NCBI GenBank assembly: GCA_009829735.1
Contig: CM020618.1
Location: forward strand, 29,054,894 to 29,118,893
DNA length: 64,000 bases
From: Pyropia yezoensis
Lineage: Eukaryota; Rhodophyta; Bangiophyceae; Bangiales; Bangiaceae
Direction of reading: 5' to 3'
The translations under genes and the position numbers were made by a program. Position 1 is the first letter of the stretch. Every line of letters begins with the position of its first letter. Below, one piece after another: positions 51,508 to 63,516 of this stretch. The notes below the pieces were generated by a model. The model was not told the origin of the DNA and searched no databases. It was given only the letters and a program-made list of their open reading frames with translations.

Positions 51508-53702
51508 CTACTCATCGTCTTGATCTTCTTCCTCGTCTGCGTGTCCATCTGCGTCGTCACCCAAATCGAAAGCAGACGGGACCTCCTCGTCGTTCACAGG
51601 TGCAGATTCATCTTCATCGGCAGGAAAGTCCTCGAAGGCGGCACCCTCACCGTCAATCCCATCTTCATCGAGCGCACCACCCGCCGTCGCGGCCTCGTTG
51701 GCAGGCCCCGCGCCACCGCCGCCACCAGCGTAGGAGCTTGCGGCAGCGGTAGCCGCAGGATGAATGCGCTCGTTGGGAGGCGTGGTCAGATCCACGTTCT
51801 GAGTGGCAGCGGCCGCCTTTGCCTTCAGTGTCTTGGTCTGCATGGCATGAGCTCCACGCGCGCGGACAGAGCGCGAGCCGGCGCCGCTGTTGCGGCTCAG
51901 TGTGCCTAGAGCCGGTCCCTCGCTGGCCCGCGCCGGATTGCTCGCAGTGGACGCTGGAGGCGTACCAGCTGAGGCTGTGGCAGCCGCCGCCGTCGTGCGT
52001 TCGTGACTGACCTGTTGCGCCACCGTCCTGCCCTGGTCCACCATGCGCAGCAGCATCATCCGCCGGAACTCCTTGCCCTCGGGGGTCTCCCGATTCTCGG
52101 GGCGGTTAAAAAAGTCGATGGCCTCCCGCTGCGACTCTACCTGGTACGCTGCTTCCGCCAGCTCAGTCTTGCGCGCCATTGAGCTGGCAATGCTCTGCAT
52201 GGCATGGTCGGACGACGCCAGCGACGCCCCCAGCTTGCTCTCCGCCGCCTTGGCGGCAATATCCCGCTTAGCAGCCTTGCGCCCCGGGGGGCGGCTCTGC
52301 AACGCGTTGTACTCGTCCCTCGTGCGCTTGCCCTTACCGCGGCCGTCATCAACAGTGGCCGCACCCTCGGAGTCGGAGTCACAGTCCGAGTCCTATGAGT
52401 CCTCCGTGTCGTCCAGAATCAGCTTGTCCATTCCAGGGTTGGCCGTCGCCCCGCTCCACTTGTCGAGCATGCGCAGCACCAGCCAGCACGGTTGCCAGTT
52501 CTCGGGCTGGAGACGGGCGCGGCGAACAGGTGGTGCCTTGCCTTGCTCCTTGAGCACCCTCTCGTAGTCGATGTCCTTGCGCTCAGCAGCGTACGCGCTC
52601 GTCGCCGTGAAGAGGCAACGCGTCGCACGAAGAACGGACGCCTCGTCCATGTTGCCAGTCAGCTGCGTGCTTGCCACGTGATAAAAGTCAGCAAAGCGCT
52701 GGCTGCCCGGCCCAATGTTGCGAAGGAGCTCAGTCTTGGCCGACGTCGGAGGGCGGCTTGTCCATCGCCCGCGCATTTCAGCAGCGGTCAATTTGGGAGG
52801 AGTACGCGTGGCGAAGTTGAACCACACCTTGGCCCACATTGTGTTGGACGTCTGGCTCGTGCCGTTGACAGCGCCCTGCGTAACAGTCTTGCAGGCCTCG
52901 CAGAACGCCACTCGCTCGGGGGCCGTCCAAACCTTTCCCTCACCCTTCTTCTTGGGATTGGCAGCTACCGCGTTAGCTTCAGCTCCGTCGGGCGGGGGCT
53001 GTGGAGCAGTAGCAGATCCCCCCCCCGCCCCACGCGACTGCGCGGCAGCACGTCCAGTCGCCCTCGCGCTGGCGGCCTAGCGTGTCTGCTTCTCGGCGGC
53101 CGCCAGGCCAACGGCCGTACCCGCCGACGCCCCGCGCCGGACGTGCGCCTCGATCGGCAGGCGAGTCTCACTCCGCTCCTGGTCGACACGCTTCGACGCC
53201 GCCGCTCTCGCCTCCACCTCGACCTCGTCACAACGTTCCGTGAAGTCCTTAGGGTACCGCGACAGATCAGAGTGGTCCTCAGTAGTGCCACGCCCCCCGC
53301 CACGACCCCCGCCGCGACCTCGGACACCCGCACGTCCACGCAGCGGGGCACGTACACACCCTCGACCGCGACCGCGCACTACACCACGGCTGGTCACTCG
53401 CGAGGGAGTGGCTGGGGAGCCCTCCGCTGTGCGGGCGGTAGCGGCAGCGGTGGGGGCGGGGGGGGCCCCGCCAGCAGTGGTGGAGTTGAAGACGGCGGGG
53501 GCAGCGGGGGCGGCGGAGGAGGTGGGGGCTGGGGCGCTTGCACAGCTGCCACCTGCGGCTGCTGCGGCCGCAGCTGCGGCTGCCACGAGCTTGGCAGCAT
53601 AGGTCGACCCGCCTGGGGCCATTGTGCTGGCTGGCTTGGGGGCAACGACCCGCCCAAGAACGCTTGAACGGGTACAGGTGGTAAAGGAGGTGGGCCTGTG
53701 AC
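51508..53702 (-). pseudogene. Myb/SANT-like Harbinger partner gene, 3' part
   Basis: One minus-strand frame runs from the retroelement boundary at 53702 to TAG at 51508, with two in-frame TAG codons at about 53077-53079 and 52393-52395. After an Ala- and Arg/Gly-rich stretch comes a Myb/SANT-like domain: KVWTAPERVAFCEACKTVTQ, TMWAKVWFNFATRTPP, RGRWTSRPP, RFADFYHVASTQL, and ENWQPCWLVLRMLDKWSG. This is the type found in the second gene of PIF/Harbinger transposons, which helps nuclear import and DNA binding of the transposase. A C-terminal basic helical part (MLLRMVDQGRTVAQQV) ends in a strongly acidic tail. The first in-frame ATG in this part is 53622, but the frame also continues into the far flank at 63516-63087, where the gene is split by chromovirus 2. 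Confidence 0.65.
53698..53702 (+). repeat. Left target-site duplication of chromovirus 2
   Basis: GTGAC lies directly before the 5' LTR. The same five bases follow the 3' LTR at 63082-63086. Confidence 0.9.
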
Positions 53703-54172
53703 TGTGGCAGTATTGACCCCCAGGTACGGGGGCAACACGTGCCATGCAAGGGGCGGCAGGCCACTCGCCTGATCCGTTCCTCCCCCTGCATTTGGATCCG
53801 TATTCCCTAAGTTTGGGATAGTTAGCTTAGTAGTAAATCCAACTTGGATTTGAGGGTTTTCTGCATTTATCGTCTTGAATTTTCGTGGGGCCCGCTGGGC
53901 AGGTGCTGGGGTGGGAGATTCTGAGTGGCGAGATTCTGAGGGGACCCTGGGGGGATAAGGGGAGGGACAGCGGGGCTTGGCCCTGCGTCCCCGTCCCGAC
54001 CAAGAAACTGTTGGACCACACACCATCCTCTTGTTTGTCAGTGGGGGGTTTGCCCCACAACAGGGACAGAGTGTGTGCGACTTGCACTTCTTCCGGTTCC
54101 CCCGACACGGGAGGCAGCCCTTGTACACCGGCCCCAACTTGGGTGCCGTGTGTGTTAGTTGTTTTTGCCACA
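53703..54172 (+). repeat. 5' LTR of chromovirus 2
   Basis: It begins TGTGGCA and ends TGCCACA, a 7-bp inverted terminus with the usual TG...CA. Length 470 bp, the same as the 3' LTR. Several short inner repeats such as GAGATTCTGAG occur twice in it. Confidence 0.95.
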
Positions 54173-54174
54173 TT

Positions 54175-54192
54175 TGGTGGAGCAGCAGGGGA
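54175..54192 (+). promoter_or_regulatory. Possible primer-binding site of chromovirus 2
   Basis: TGGTGGAGCAGCAGGGG starts two bases after the 5' LTR and begins TGG, as tRNA-primed sites do. The primer tRNA is not identified. Confidence 0.5.
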
Positions 54193-57100
54193 CAGAGGTA
54201 AACCTTACCTCCGGGTGCACCCGGGTGTAGGGAGCCCTGTGTCCCCGAGGAACGGTGGACTTGGACCGTGTCATACGGATCGTCAGCCAACATGGCGAGC
54301 TCGGACCCCCCGTCGTCCGGGGAGTACACGGGTGACGCATGTACTTCAGTGCCTTTGAATACTGGTGAGACACAGGTGGGTTTACCTGGAGTCGCAGAGG
54401 GACTAGAGGTCCCTCAAGCCAGCGGGACTGGAATTGCGAGCGGGCAACAGGCCACCCCGACTCAGCCGGGAGTTCACTCGGGTGACACTTCTGATGTGGG
54501 TGGGCCGAAGTCTGGCCACCGTGTGGTACACTCAACGGGAACGTCCCAAGGGGTGAGGACTGTCCCCGCGGGTTCCACTCGGGTTGGAGCCAACTTTGGC
54601 TTGGAGCGGTCGCCAACTAGGCTTTCGGGGGACGGCGGACCTCCGTTGGTCGGCGATGGGCTCGCGCCCATGCCCCCGGTTGAGACCCCTGAGGAACGTG
54701 GTTACCCCTCAGGTGGACTCCCGGAGGCGGACCGAGACTCAACTGGAGTCGTCAATCCACTCCTCGCGGAAACTGTCCGTCGGGAGGCGACCAATGTGTT
54801 GCGGCAGACTTTGCCGGACCTGGTGGTCACGATGACGAATACGATTCTGAATCAGATTGTGGCGAGTTTGCCAGATGGCCTTAATGTCCAGACCGGATCG
54901 GGGCTTTCGAGCCCGCAGGCGCAGGGGGAATTTCTCCTTACGCCTATCTCGGGTCGCCCCGAACAGGGGGCGACACCTGTGACTCCCAACGAGGGAGCCA
55001 CACCATACTCGGTGGGGCGTACGCCCTTCATGGGGGAGTTTCCCCCGGAAGCGCCGGCGGCTACACCAAGCGCGCCGCGCCAGACTATGGGCACTGAGGG
55101 TCAACTTACCCCAGTGCCACAGCGTCTTTTCCCTCGACGTGAGGTGCCGCCCAAGATCCAAGTAGCTAACCCGGTCTACCAGAGGATCTTTGATTGTGAG
55201 ACCTACGCCCTCCACAACAAGTCGGTGGCGTATGGTCCTGACCAGGCCCGAGCCATGGGCCGTGCCAAGAAGAATGCACTTCACTCTTTTGGGCACAAAG
55301 CGGAGTGGGATGGAACTCCCCCCCTCCGTGTCTTTGAGTTCCTACGTCGTTTCACAAAAGCCTGTGACGACAATGCTATAAGTGAAGGCATGGCTTTTTA
55401 CATGCTACAGGAGTTTACGAAGGGAGACCTGCGGACAGAACTTATCTCCGTCATGCCCAGCTCCTCAAGTGGAGGCGCTGGGGAGGCGACGTCCTATTCG
55501 GAGCTCGTCAACTAGTTGTTGAGGGCCATGGTTGATGAAGCGGCGTTGGCTTCTCAAGTCGAGGAGTTTACGCAAGCCCATGAGGAAGAGGCGGAGGACG
55601 AGTTGTCCTTTGCGGAGCGAGTCCGTAAGCTCAACAATCTTTGTGGGTTCCTTCATCCACAAGCTGCGGTGAAGAGTCGGTTTGTGGAGGGACTCCATTG
55701 GTGAGTCCGGATGGAGACCCGGGAGCATAACACTGCCCGGGCGACCCTGGCCGAGTTGGCCAGGTTCGCCTATCGCAGAGGCGAGGCCTACCGCAAGTTG
55801 CGGGAGGAACAACGCCAGGAGCGTCAGGCCGAGTTGGCCAAGGAACGGGAGGAGGCGCGCCAGGCCAGAGAGTTGAGAGAGGCACGCCGAATCCGCAAGA
55901 AGAGAGTGGTAGTTGCCGTGGGAACTTCCCAGGGTATCTCTTCGTCTTCCCCAGTTGGGAAGACCCCTCCGGGAACTGATAATCGGTGTTGGAACTGCAA
56001 CTCCGATGGACACTGGGCATATGATTGCCCCAAGTTGTGTAAACGCATCCAACAACTTGTTAGGAATGCGAGTAAGAAGTCGGCTCCGAACGAAGTACGT
56101 TCACGCCGCGAGGGTGGGTCTCGACCGGTGGTGGCGGTCGCCACTTCCTCGGCGGAGGGGGCGGACACGTCGTCCTCGGACTCGTCGTCGTCCCCTTCGT
56201 CATCAGATTCGGACGCCAAGTCGGCGGGAAACGAAGGACCGTTGGAGCTGGCCGTCCGAAGCTCGCAACGGCAGCCTCGGCCAAGTGGGTCAAGAGGACG
56301 AACCAACCGTGCCGGATACTGCGGCGACCTAAGGGAGTCCGCCCACCTCGGGTAGGACTCCCCAAGAGCGTAAACCCACGTCGGGTCATCGCGGTGCTGA
56401 CGGGTGAGAACTTCCAGGTGGCTGGACGGGTGCAACTTGCCCCCGGCCGCGCCTGTTGTGCCCGTATCGTACTTGATACCGGGTCAGGAGCCTCCTTGAT
56501 ACGCAAGTCGCTTTTTCCAAAGGAGATGAAGCTCCAACTCTGGAAGTCTAAAGCTGACCATCTGATCGACATCAATGGTGGGGTACTTCCCATCGTTGGT
56601 GCCGTGACCCTACCAACTAGGTTGGGGACCCATGGGGTCGACGTGACCTATGGTGTAGTTGAGAATATATCGGTACCCCTGCTTCTGGGTACCCCTTATG
56701 TTGTTACACAAGTGCCTTTGATTCGTGGCCCTGAGTATTGGGTCAAGTTGATGAATGGGGAGACCATCCCCATCCTTGGTAAGGGAAAGTCTGTGGCTCC
56801 TGTGACAGTCTCGTAGTCGAAGCCTGTTTGCTCTGTGAGAGAAGGGTTTACTGATACCCTGCGTTTAGCCCGTAAAGTCGCGTTGCCCCCCAACTCGGTG
56901 GCGCACGTTGACGTTGTAACTGATTGTACGGGGAACGGGTTGGTGCACCCTCACCCCCGTCTTGCTCGCAAGCACCAAGTGCATGGTGCCCTTGGCACGA
57001 TGGACTGCAAAGCCGGAGTCCCGTGGAGGATCCAGGTTATGAACCTGAGCTCGTCGCCCAAGTTCTTCAAGTCGGGAGCCAAGTTCGGCTTTATCGACCA

Positions 57101-60100
57101 ACACGAGGGACCGGTAGTAGCGGTCATTCTCAACGCGGGCGCAAGTAGCGACCCGAAGCCCGGAAAGGAGAAGCATCAAGCCAAGTCGGCCGCCTCTCCT
57201 CGGCCCCATGTGAACATGGAGGGTGTCCCTCCCAGGTTGAGAGTTCCAGCTGAACGCCTCTTGGACCAATATCACAAGTTGTGGGATGGCCAATTGGGAC
57301 TCATGAGAGCCACCCAACACCGGATCGAGTTGAAGCCCGGTGCACCCCCTATACGCCAACAACCGTATAGGGGAGCGCCCCGTTCAAGGGCCCTCGTTAA
57401 GGAGCAAGTTGTTCGCATGGAGGCCCTCGATGTGATCGAGGCCAGTAACGCCGAGTGGGCGAGTCCGGTGGTTATCGTCCCCAAAGTTGATGGGACCCCC
57501 CGGTTCTGTATCGACTACAGTATTCTCAACGAGAGCACGGTGAAGGACAGTTATCCCCTACCTAGGATGGACGACTGTCTGGACTCTCTGGGGGAGGCGA
57601 ACGTGTTCTCTGCCCTGGACTGTAACGCGGGGTACTGGCAAATTCCCATTGCCCCGGAGGACAGGCATTAAACTACCTTTACCTGTCACTGTGGTACCTA
57701 CCAGTGCAAGCGTCTACCGTTTGGCCTGTGTAACGCGCCGGCAACTTTCCAGCGCGCTATAGACATGCTTCTGGCCGGAGTACGGTGGCAGATCTGTCGC
57801 GTGTACCTAGACGATATCGTTGTGTTCTCCCGAAGTCCGGAGGAACACATTGGCCATCTTGGACAGGTGTTCAAGCTACTTGCTGACGCCCGTGTGTCAC
57901 TGAAGGCGAGTAAGTGCCACCTCTTCACTCAAGAGGTGGAATACTTGGGACATTTTGTCCGTCCGGGGCGCCTCAGTGTCAACGAGAAAAACTTGAGGGC
58001 CATCCGCAAGGCTCAGTACCCCCGGACCCAGACCCAGATGAGGAGCTTCCTCGGGATGTGTAACGTGTACCGACGTTTCACCAAGGGCTTCGCCAAGGTG
58101 GCGAAACCGTTGAATGAGTTAGTGAGCTCAACGCTACCGAAGAACCTGCCTCCCCCAAGTCGGGTGGAGCAGGAATCCTTTGAGACTCTTCGGGACCATC
58201 TGCCGAAGCCCCCTATCCTGGCAATTCCCAGGTTGGGAGGCCACTACATCCTGGATGTGGACGCTAGCTACGACCAACTTGGTTGTGTGTTGCTTCAGCA
58301 GCAGCCGGACAAGGAGTACTTGCCGGTGGGATACTTCAGCAAGGGGCTGAGCTCGGCCGAGAAGAACTACGGAGTCACCGAGTTGAAAGGACTCGCAGTG
58401 GTGTGGGCGGTGACGTCACTTCGTCACTACCTAGAGGGTGAGAATTTCCTCATCCGCTGTGACCACCGCGCGTTGCAGTTCATCTTCAAGACGGACTGTA
58501 CGAACACTCGTCTCAACCGGTGGAGGGTGCGACTGGCACCCTTCAACTTTGATATTGAGTACCGACCTGGCAGGCAACATGCCCTTGCCGACGGCCTCTC
58601 TCGGGTAACTACCGAGGGGCTGTACACTAACCCTGTCGATGAGGACATCCTTATCGTGCGGGTAGTCACGCGCTCGGGTCAGGCGTTGAACCCCGAGGCG
58701 CCAGGGAACAAAAAGTACTTGCCCCTGTCCCTGGACGAGGTGGTGAAGGCCCAGGCCGAGGATCCCTTCTGCAAGTCGCAGAGGGATACGCTGGATACAG
58801 TGGCGGAGACGCGGTTCTTTGTCGGAGACGATGGCCTCCTCATGAGGAGGGGGGTATTCCAGGGGACCGAACAACTTGTCGTCCCCGCATCCCTCAAGGA
58901 CAGTATCCTTGAGAGGGAGCATAACGCACCCACACGTGGACACCTGGGGTCTAGTAAACTGTACCAGACCCTGACGACCAGGTACTACTGGCCTTCCATG
59001 GTGGTGCACATCTACAGTTGGGTGGCTGCCTGCACAAGTTGTGCACAGAACCGTCTGATGGAACGGCTGCCTAGTACGGCTATGCTATTGTTCCCGGCCA
59101 AGGAGCCCTTTGCCGCGTTGGCAATGGACATCCTTGGGCCACTGCCAGTGACCGAGGCGGGCAACCAGTACCTCCTGGTTATCTGCGATCGCTTCACGAA
59201 ACTTACGCGAGCGATCCCTCTGGCAGAAATCACGGCCATGTCGGTCGTTTCAGCCTTCCTAGATCACTGGGATGCCGCGTATGGCATCCCGGACAGCACA
59301 CTATCGGACAATGGACTGCAATTTGCGTCCGTACTGTTTCAGGGAGTGCTGGATATGTTGGGGGTGCGGGCAAACTATGCCACCCCCTACCACCCACAAA
59401 CTAATGGGCAGGTGGAGCGCTTCAACAAAACTATTGTTAGGCAGCTGCGCCACCGTGTGAGTGAGCACGTGAAAACGTGGGACCAATACATTTCTATTCT
59501 TACCACTGCCTACAATTCGCAGGTTCACTCATCTACCGGGGAAGTACCCCTCGCTTTTGTGACCCCCCGTCGCGTGCGGTCTATTGCCGTGTGGCGGCCG
59601 CTCCCAACTAAGGAGGATGGTGGCAGGACGCCTACTCCTACTGAGAGTAAGGCGGAGTTCGCTGCTAGGCTTGAAAAACTCATCCCTAAAGTCAGGGCTG
59701 AGATGGACAAAGCACAAAAGCGCTACAAGCGTACTTTTGACAAAAAGGTGCGCAACGCCAAGCATGTCCCCGAGCAGGGTGACTGGGTATTGGTCCACTC
59801 ACACACCCCAACTGGGGTTAAGTTGGTATTCCAGACGAAGGGGCCGTACCAGGTCCTTCGTACTGATGGGCGGCGCTTCACCATCGAAAGTGACGATGGG
59901 GTCTGCACAGTGAACGGACAGGACGTGGTCAAAGCTGCACCACCGCCTGCAAGCGACCCAGCTTGGGCGCGTGCGTTGGAAGCGTGGCGCCTCCCCTCAC
60001 TGCCTGCGGCCAAACAGGGCCCGCAGGAGTACGTGTTCGATAAGTTCATCGACGACGGATGGGATGAGGACACTAACCGCCTCATGATGAGGGTGCGTTG

Positions 60101-60329
60101 GTTCGGCTATAAGGCCAAGGATGATACGTGGGAATATGTGGAGGACCTTCCCGCTGAGAAGGTCCGGGCCTACTGTGCCCGGAATGAGATAGACCCTAAC
60201 AGCCCCCCCTCAACGTGAGGGAAGGCCGAGCAACAGTTCCAAGAGAGTGCTTCAAGTCGAAGTGGTACGCAGAGTGGCTTCTAACTACAGCCCTAACCCT
60301 CACACTCTCACAACGAAGGCAGCTGCCAA

Positions 60330-62273
60330 CTAGGCATGCATGCTAGACTCTCCAACCCCACGGCCCTCGCCCTCACGTGGAGGCGAGCGGCAAGACCCCC
60401 GGCGATAACGCTCCCCACCAGTCGGGGGGGCCGGCGGCTCCAAGTCGGACCCGTCGCGCCCCTCACGGTCGCGCAAGTGGCGACGACCGCGGCTGCTCTT
60501 CTGCTTAGTCTTGCGCGCAAGTTGGCGACGCAGACGCCGGACCGACTCCGACTCTGACGGAGTCGAGGACTCCGAGACGGAGTAAGACAACTCGTCTTCG
60601 GACACGGAGGGAGAGCGCCGCGAGCGTCGGCGACGACGGCGAGGAGGCGAGTATGCCCGGCTCGCCCGACGTTTGCCACGCCCAAGTGGGGCTGGCTTGG
60701 GCACAATAGCCCCGATGCGAGCCAACTCGGCCGTCATAAACCCCGCCACCGACTCGCAACTCGCGGTCGCCACTGCAGTACGAACGCGCTCCTCAAGCTC
60801 AGGAGTCTCGGAAGTTTGAAGGGTTGCGGTCGACGCGGCCTACCAGGAAATGGTGCGCACCAACGTGGTGATCATCATCTCTGAGGTTAGAGGCGTGGGC
60901 GGTAACACCAACTTGGGGTATACCGTCAGGAGGGTGGCCCCCAAGTTGGGGGACACCGGGGTGGACGACTCGACGGCCACGCTAATCGGGATGTCCCCGT
61001 GCGGCTGGTAGGGGACAGGAGGAAGCGGAGGGGCACGCCGAGGTGGCGGGACCCGGGTGTAACTGCGATCCCGACTTAGGGCCCCCGCAGTGGGTTGAGT
61101 CATATGGTCATCATGTGAGGGCACGGCCATAACTATGGCCTTGTTCGGGGGTGGCGCAGTGAGGCGATCCACCCCCGGGGCATACGGGTAGTCCCCGATG
61201 CCCAACCCCTCTCGTAGGACCACACGATCGTCGTGAAGTTCACGAGCGACCCATACGAACTGGCGAAGTGCGCCATCGTCCTTGGGCCCACGAGTGGGGC
61301 GGCGCAACTTGTGCTCGATGCTCTCCAACTCGATAAACTTGTGGAGGCGGAGCATCTCCTCAAGTAGAGTGAGCTGTCCTGATGAGCACCCCTCAGCGAC
61401 TAGCTGAGGGGTGAGCTGTTCCAAACCTTAGATAAGCCGGAGGGGAAGATGCCAGAGCATCCCCCGCCGCTGAACACAAGACACCCAGGTCGACATGACC
61501 TCGAGGAGCCACTGGGTGGCCAACATGGCCCACACCAGGTGATCAGGGCCAGCCGTCAACATGACGGAGCCGAAGTGGTCAAGCAACCGTGGCAGCAACG
61601 CCGGGAACCCGTAGGGGACCTCAACTTGAGGCCACCACTCGGGCTTCTTCGGATAGTACTGCTCCTTACTGACAGCAGACAGCTCAGAAAACTCAAATTG
61701 AGCCGAGGTCACCAAGTAGGGACCTCGCCGGAAGTCTTTCTCCATCCGCACATCAAAGTGATGAGTGTGCGGATCGGCCTCGTGAAGGTACGGGGGGCGA
61801 GTTGCCACCGCGTCCCAAGTAAAGGTCGGCAAGTCGCCGGGACTCGGGATAGTTCCCCCGCGGTCCACCATGGCCTTGGCCCGCTGTACGTCTTCGACCT
61901 CCTCGTCGTCCAGGAAGGCAAACTGGTCCGTCCTGAAGCCGGCAGGGAACCCGACCCGACGGGGATACTTCTCCCGTAGGCGGTCCAATACCCGACCCAT
62001 CGCTGTGCCAAGTCGGCCACAGCGAAGAACAGTCAACCCCTCCTTATATAGAGGCCAAGCGGGGTAAAACCACCGCCCCAAGGCCTCACGCGGAACAACT
62101 TGTCCCGCCTCCGGGGGAGATCCCGCCGTCAACCCAAAGCCGGGATACGCGGGAGTCCCATCCCCCGGAGCGATCGCGGAGCCCCCGCCGGAAGTCCCGG
62201 CGGGCGCTGCACCGTAGGGGGTGTCCTCCATACGTTCGTCGAGAGAGTCCGTCTCCACCCCCGGGGTCGCCAT
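60330..62273 (-). other. Antisense coding region inside chromovirus 2, function unknown
   Basis: On the minus strand, between pol and the 3' LTR, one frame keeps ordinary protein composition for about 1.9 kb from ATG 62273, with very few interruptions. The first part reads GRWFYPAWPLYKEGLTVLRC, TAMGRVLDRLREKYP, QFAFLDDEEVEDVQRAKAM, and HFDVRMEKDFRRGPYLVTSA. The middle reads LLEEMLRLHKFIELESIEHK and FVWVARELHDDRVVLREGLG. The end is basic and Ser/Arg-rich (RRRRRRSRRSPSVSEDE), like a nuclear or nucleic-acid-binding tail. I recognise no known family. Plant Ty3/gypsy and Ogre/Tat elements are known to carry extra or antisense genes in this position, but those are not evidently related to this one. 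Confidence 0.6.
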
Positions 62274-62598
62274 GGCTCTCCCCAAGTTTGGTAGAGACGC
62301 CCTGGCTACACTGGCAGGAAACCCGCCTCGAGTTGAGGGGGAATCGGATCGTGGGTAGACGGGTGGCCTCCCCAGCGTGGGGCGGCCCAGTGGAAGGTGA
62401 AGGGGAGGTGGTGGTGATGGTGAAGTGAGAACCGGGGAGAGCAAGCTGCCGAGTGGGCAAGCTTGAGGAGAGGGGCGGTCAACGTGACCGCCTCCACATC
62501 CGCGTGACGTACTCAATGGGGGCCAGCAAGTCGCGCCCCCAACGCCGAGACGTGCGTTTACGCACCCCCTCACAGAGCCGACCGGGTGGGTCGGAACT

Positions 62599-62611
62599 GA
62601 GGAGAGGGGAG
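62599..62611 (+). promoter_or_regulatory. Polypurine tract of chromovirus 2
   Basis: GAGGAGAGGGGAG lies immediately before the 3' LTR, the expected place for the plus-strand primer. Confidence 0.85.
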
Positions 62612-63081
62612 TGTGGCAGTGTTGACCCCCAGGTACGGGGGCAACACGTGCCATGCAAGGGGCGGCAGGCCACTCGCCTGATCCGTTCCTCCCCCTGCAT
62701 TTGGATCCGTATTCCCTAAGTTTGGGATAGTTAGCTTAGTAGTAAATCCAACTTGGATTTGAGGGTTTTCTGCATTTATCGTCTTGAATTTTCGTGTGGC
62801 CCGGTGGGCAGGTGCTGAGGTGGGAGATTCTGAGTGGCGAGATTCTGAGGGGACCCTGGGGGGATAAGGGGAGGGACAGCGGGGCTTGGCCCTGCGTCCC
62901 CGTCCCGACCAAGAAACTGTTGGACCACACACCATCCTCTTGTTTGTCAGTGGGGGGTTTGCCCCACAACAGGGACAGAGTGTGTGCGACTTGCACTTCT
63001 TCCGGTTCCCCCGACACGGGAGGCAGCCCTTGTACACCGGCCCCAACTTGGGTGCCGTGTGTGTAAGTTGTTTTTGCCACA
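62612..63081 (+). repeat. 3' LTR of chromovirus 2
   Basis: A 470-bp repeat of 53703-54172 with about five differences by eye, beginning TGTGGCAG and ending TGCCACA. It is followed by the right target duplication GTGAC (63082-63086). Confidence 0.95.
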
Positions 63082-63516
63082 GTGACCCCCGGCAGCAGGG
63101 CCCACTGAAAACCTGGCGGCGCTGCCGCGTCCGGCGGCAGACCCGCACGACCTTGGAGAGCTAAAGGACCAGGAGGGATCAGTGCTGACGGCGGGAGGGT
63201 TGCAGCGGGTAGAGGAGGCGTGGCTGTCACAGAACTCGGAGCCGCTTGAGACGAGGATGGCGTGGGCAGCCGCTGCGCGGGCGCAGGCGCCATCGGGCTC
63301 GGACTCGTGGAGGGACCGCCTGCCGGGTAAGGCGTCCTCTTCCGCGGATGACGCTCCCGACTCTCCCGCAGAGAGGGCGTCTGCAGCGCGACAGGCTGCC
63401 GCGACGGCGGCCTCCGCCCTCTCTCGCGCGAGGTGGGCGACTCGGCGACGGCGCCCTTGCTCGTCAGCTGCCTCGGCGGCGGCGACGGTGTTGAACCGCG
63501 AGCTCCGCTGCGCCAA
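63082..63516 (-). pseudogene. Myb/SANT-like Harbinger partner gene, 5' part
   Basis: From ATG 63516 the minus strand reads MAQRSSRFNTVAAAEAADEQ, RVAHLARERAEAAVAAACRA, ALSAGESGASSAEEDALPG and on to GPAAGGH at the retroelement boundary. Counting one copy of the target duplication, 63516-63087 plus 53702-51508 is 2625 nt, an exact multiple of three. The frame entering the insertion therefore leaves it in phase with the Myb/SANT-like part. This makes it the N-terminal section of the same gene, split by chromovirus 2. A different frame with protein-like composition (ILGNHLVELERQARRYRRAA) lies just upstream at about 63640, so an earlier exon or frame change is possible. Confidence 0.5.

Larger units (their letters stand above)
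53703..63081 (+). mobile_element. Ty3/gypsy chromovirus 2 with intact ends, recently inserted
   Basis: The element is 9379 bp, bounded by two 470-bp LTRs and a 5-bp GTGAC target duplication. Parts on the plus strand: gag about 54292-56330 (knuckle CWNCNSDGHWAYDCP), protease about 56450-56700 (IVLDTGSGASLI), reverse transcriptase about 57290-58150 (YLDDIVVFSRS), RNase H about 58250-58600, integrase about 58900-59700 (with the DNA-contact motif TTAYNSQVHSSTG), and a C-terminal chromodomain-like segment about 60020-60170 (RVRWFGYKAKDDTWEYV). An antisense coding region occupies 62273-60330. The two LTRs differ at about five positions by eye, so insertion is recent. The coding part is broken, with a handful of interruptions. 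Confidence 0.95.

Noticed and set aside
52393-53079. Possible read-through or reassignment of TAG, since both internal stops of the Myb/SANT-like gene are TAG
   Set aside because: The CSC1-like host gene ends normally at TAG, and other genes here use TAA and TGA. Simple decay of a transposon gene explains the stops.
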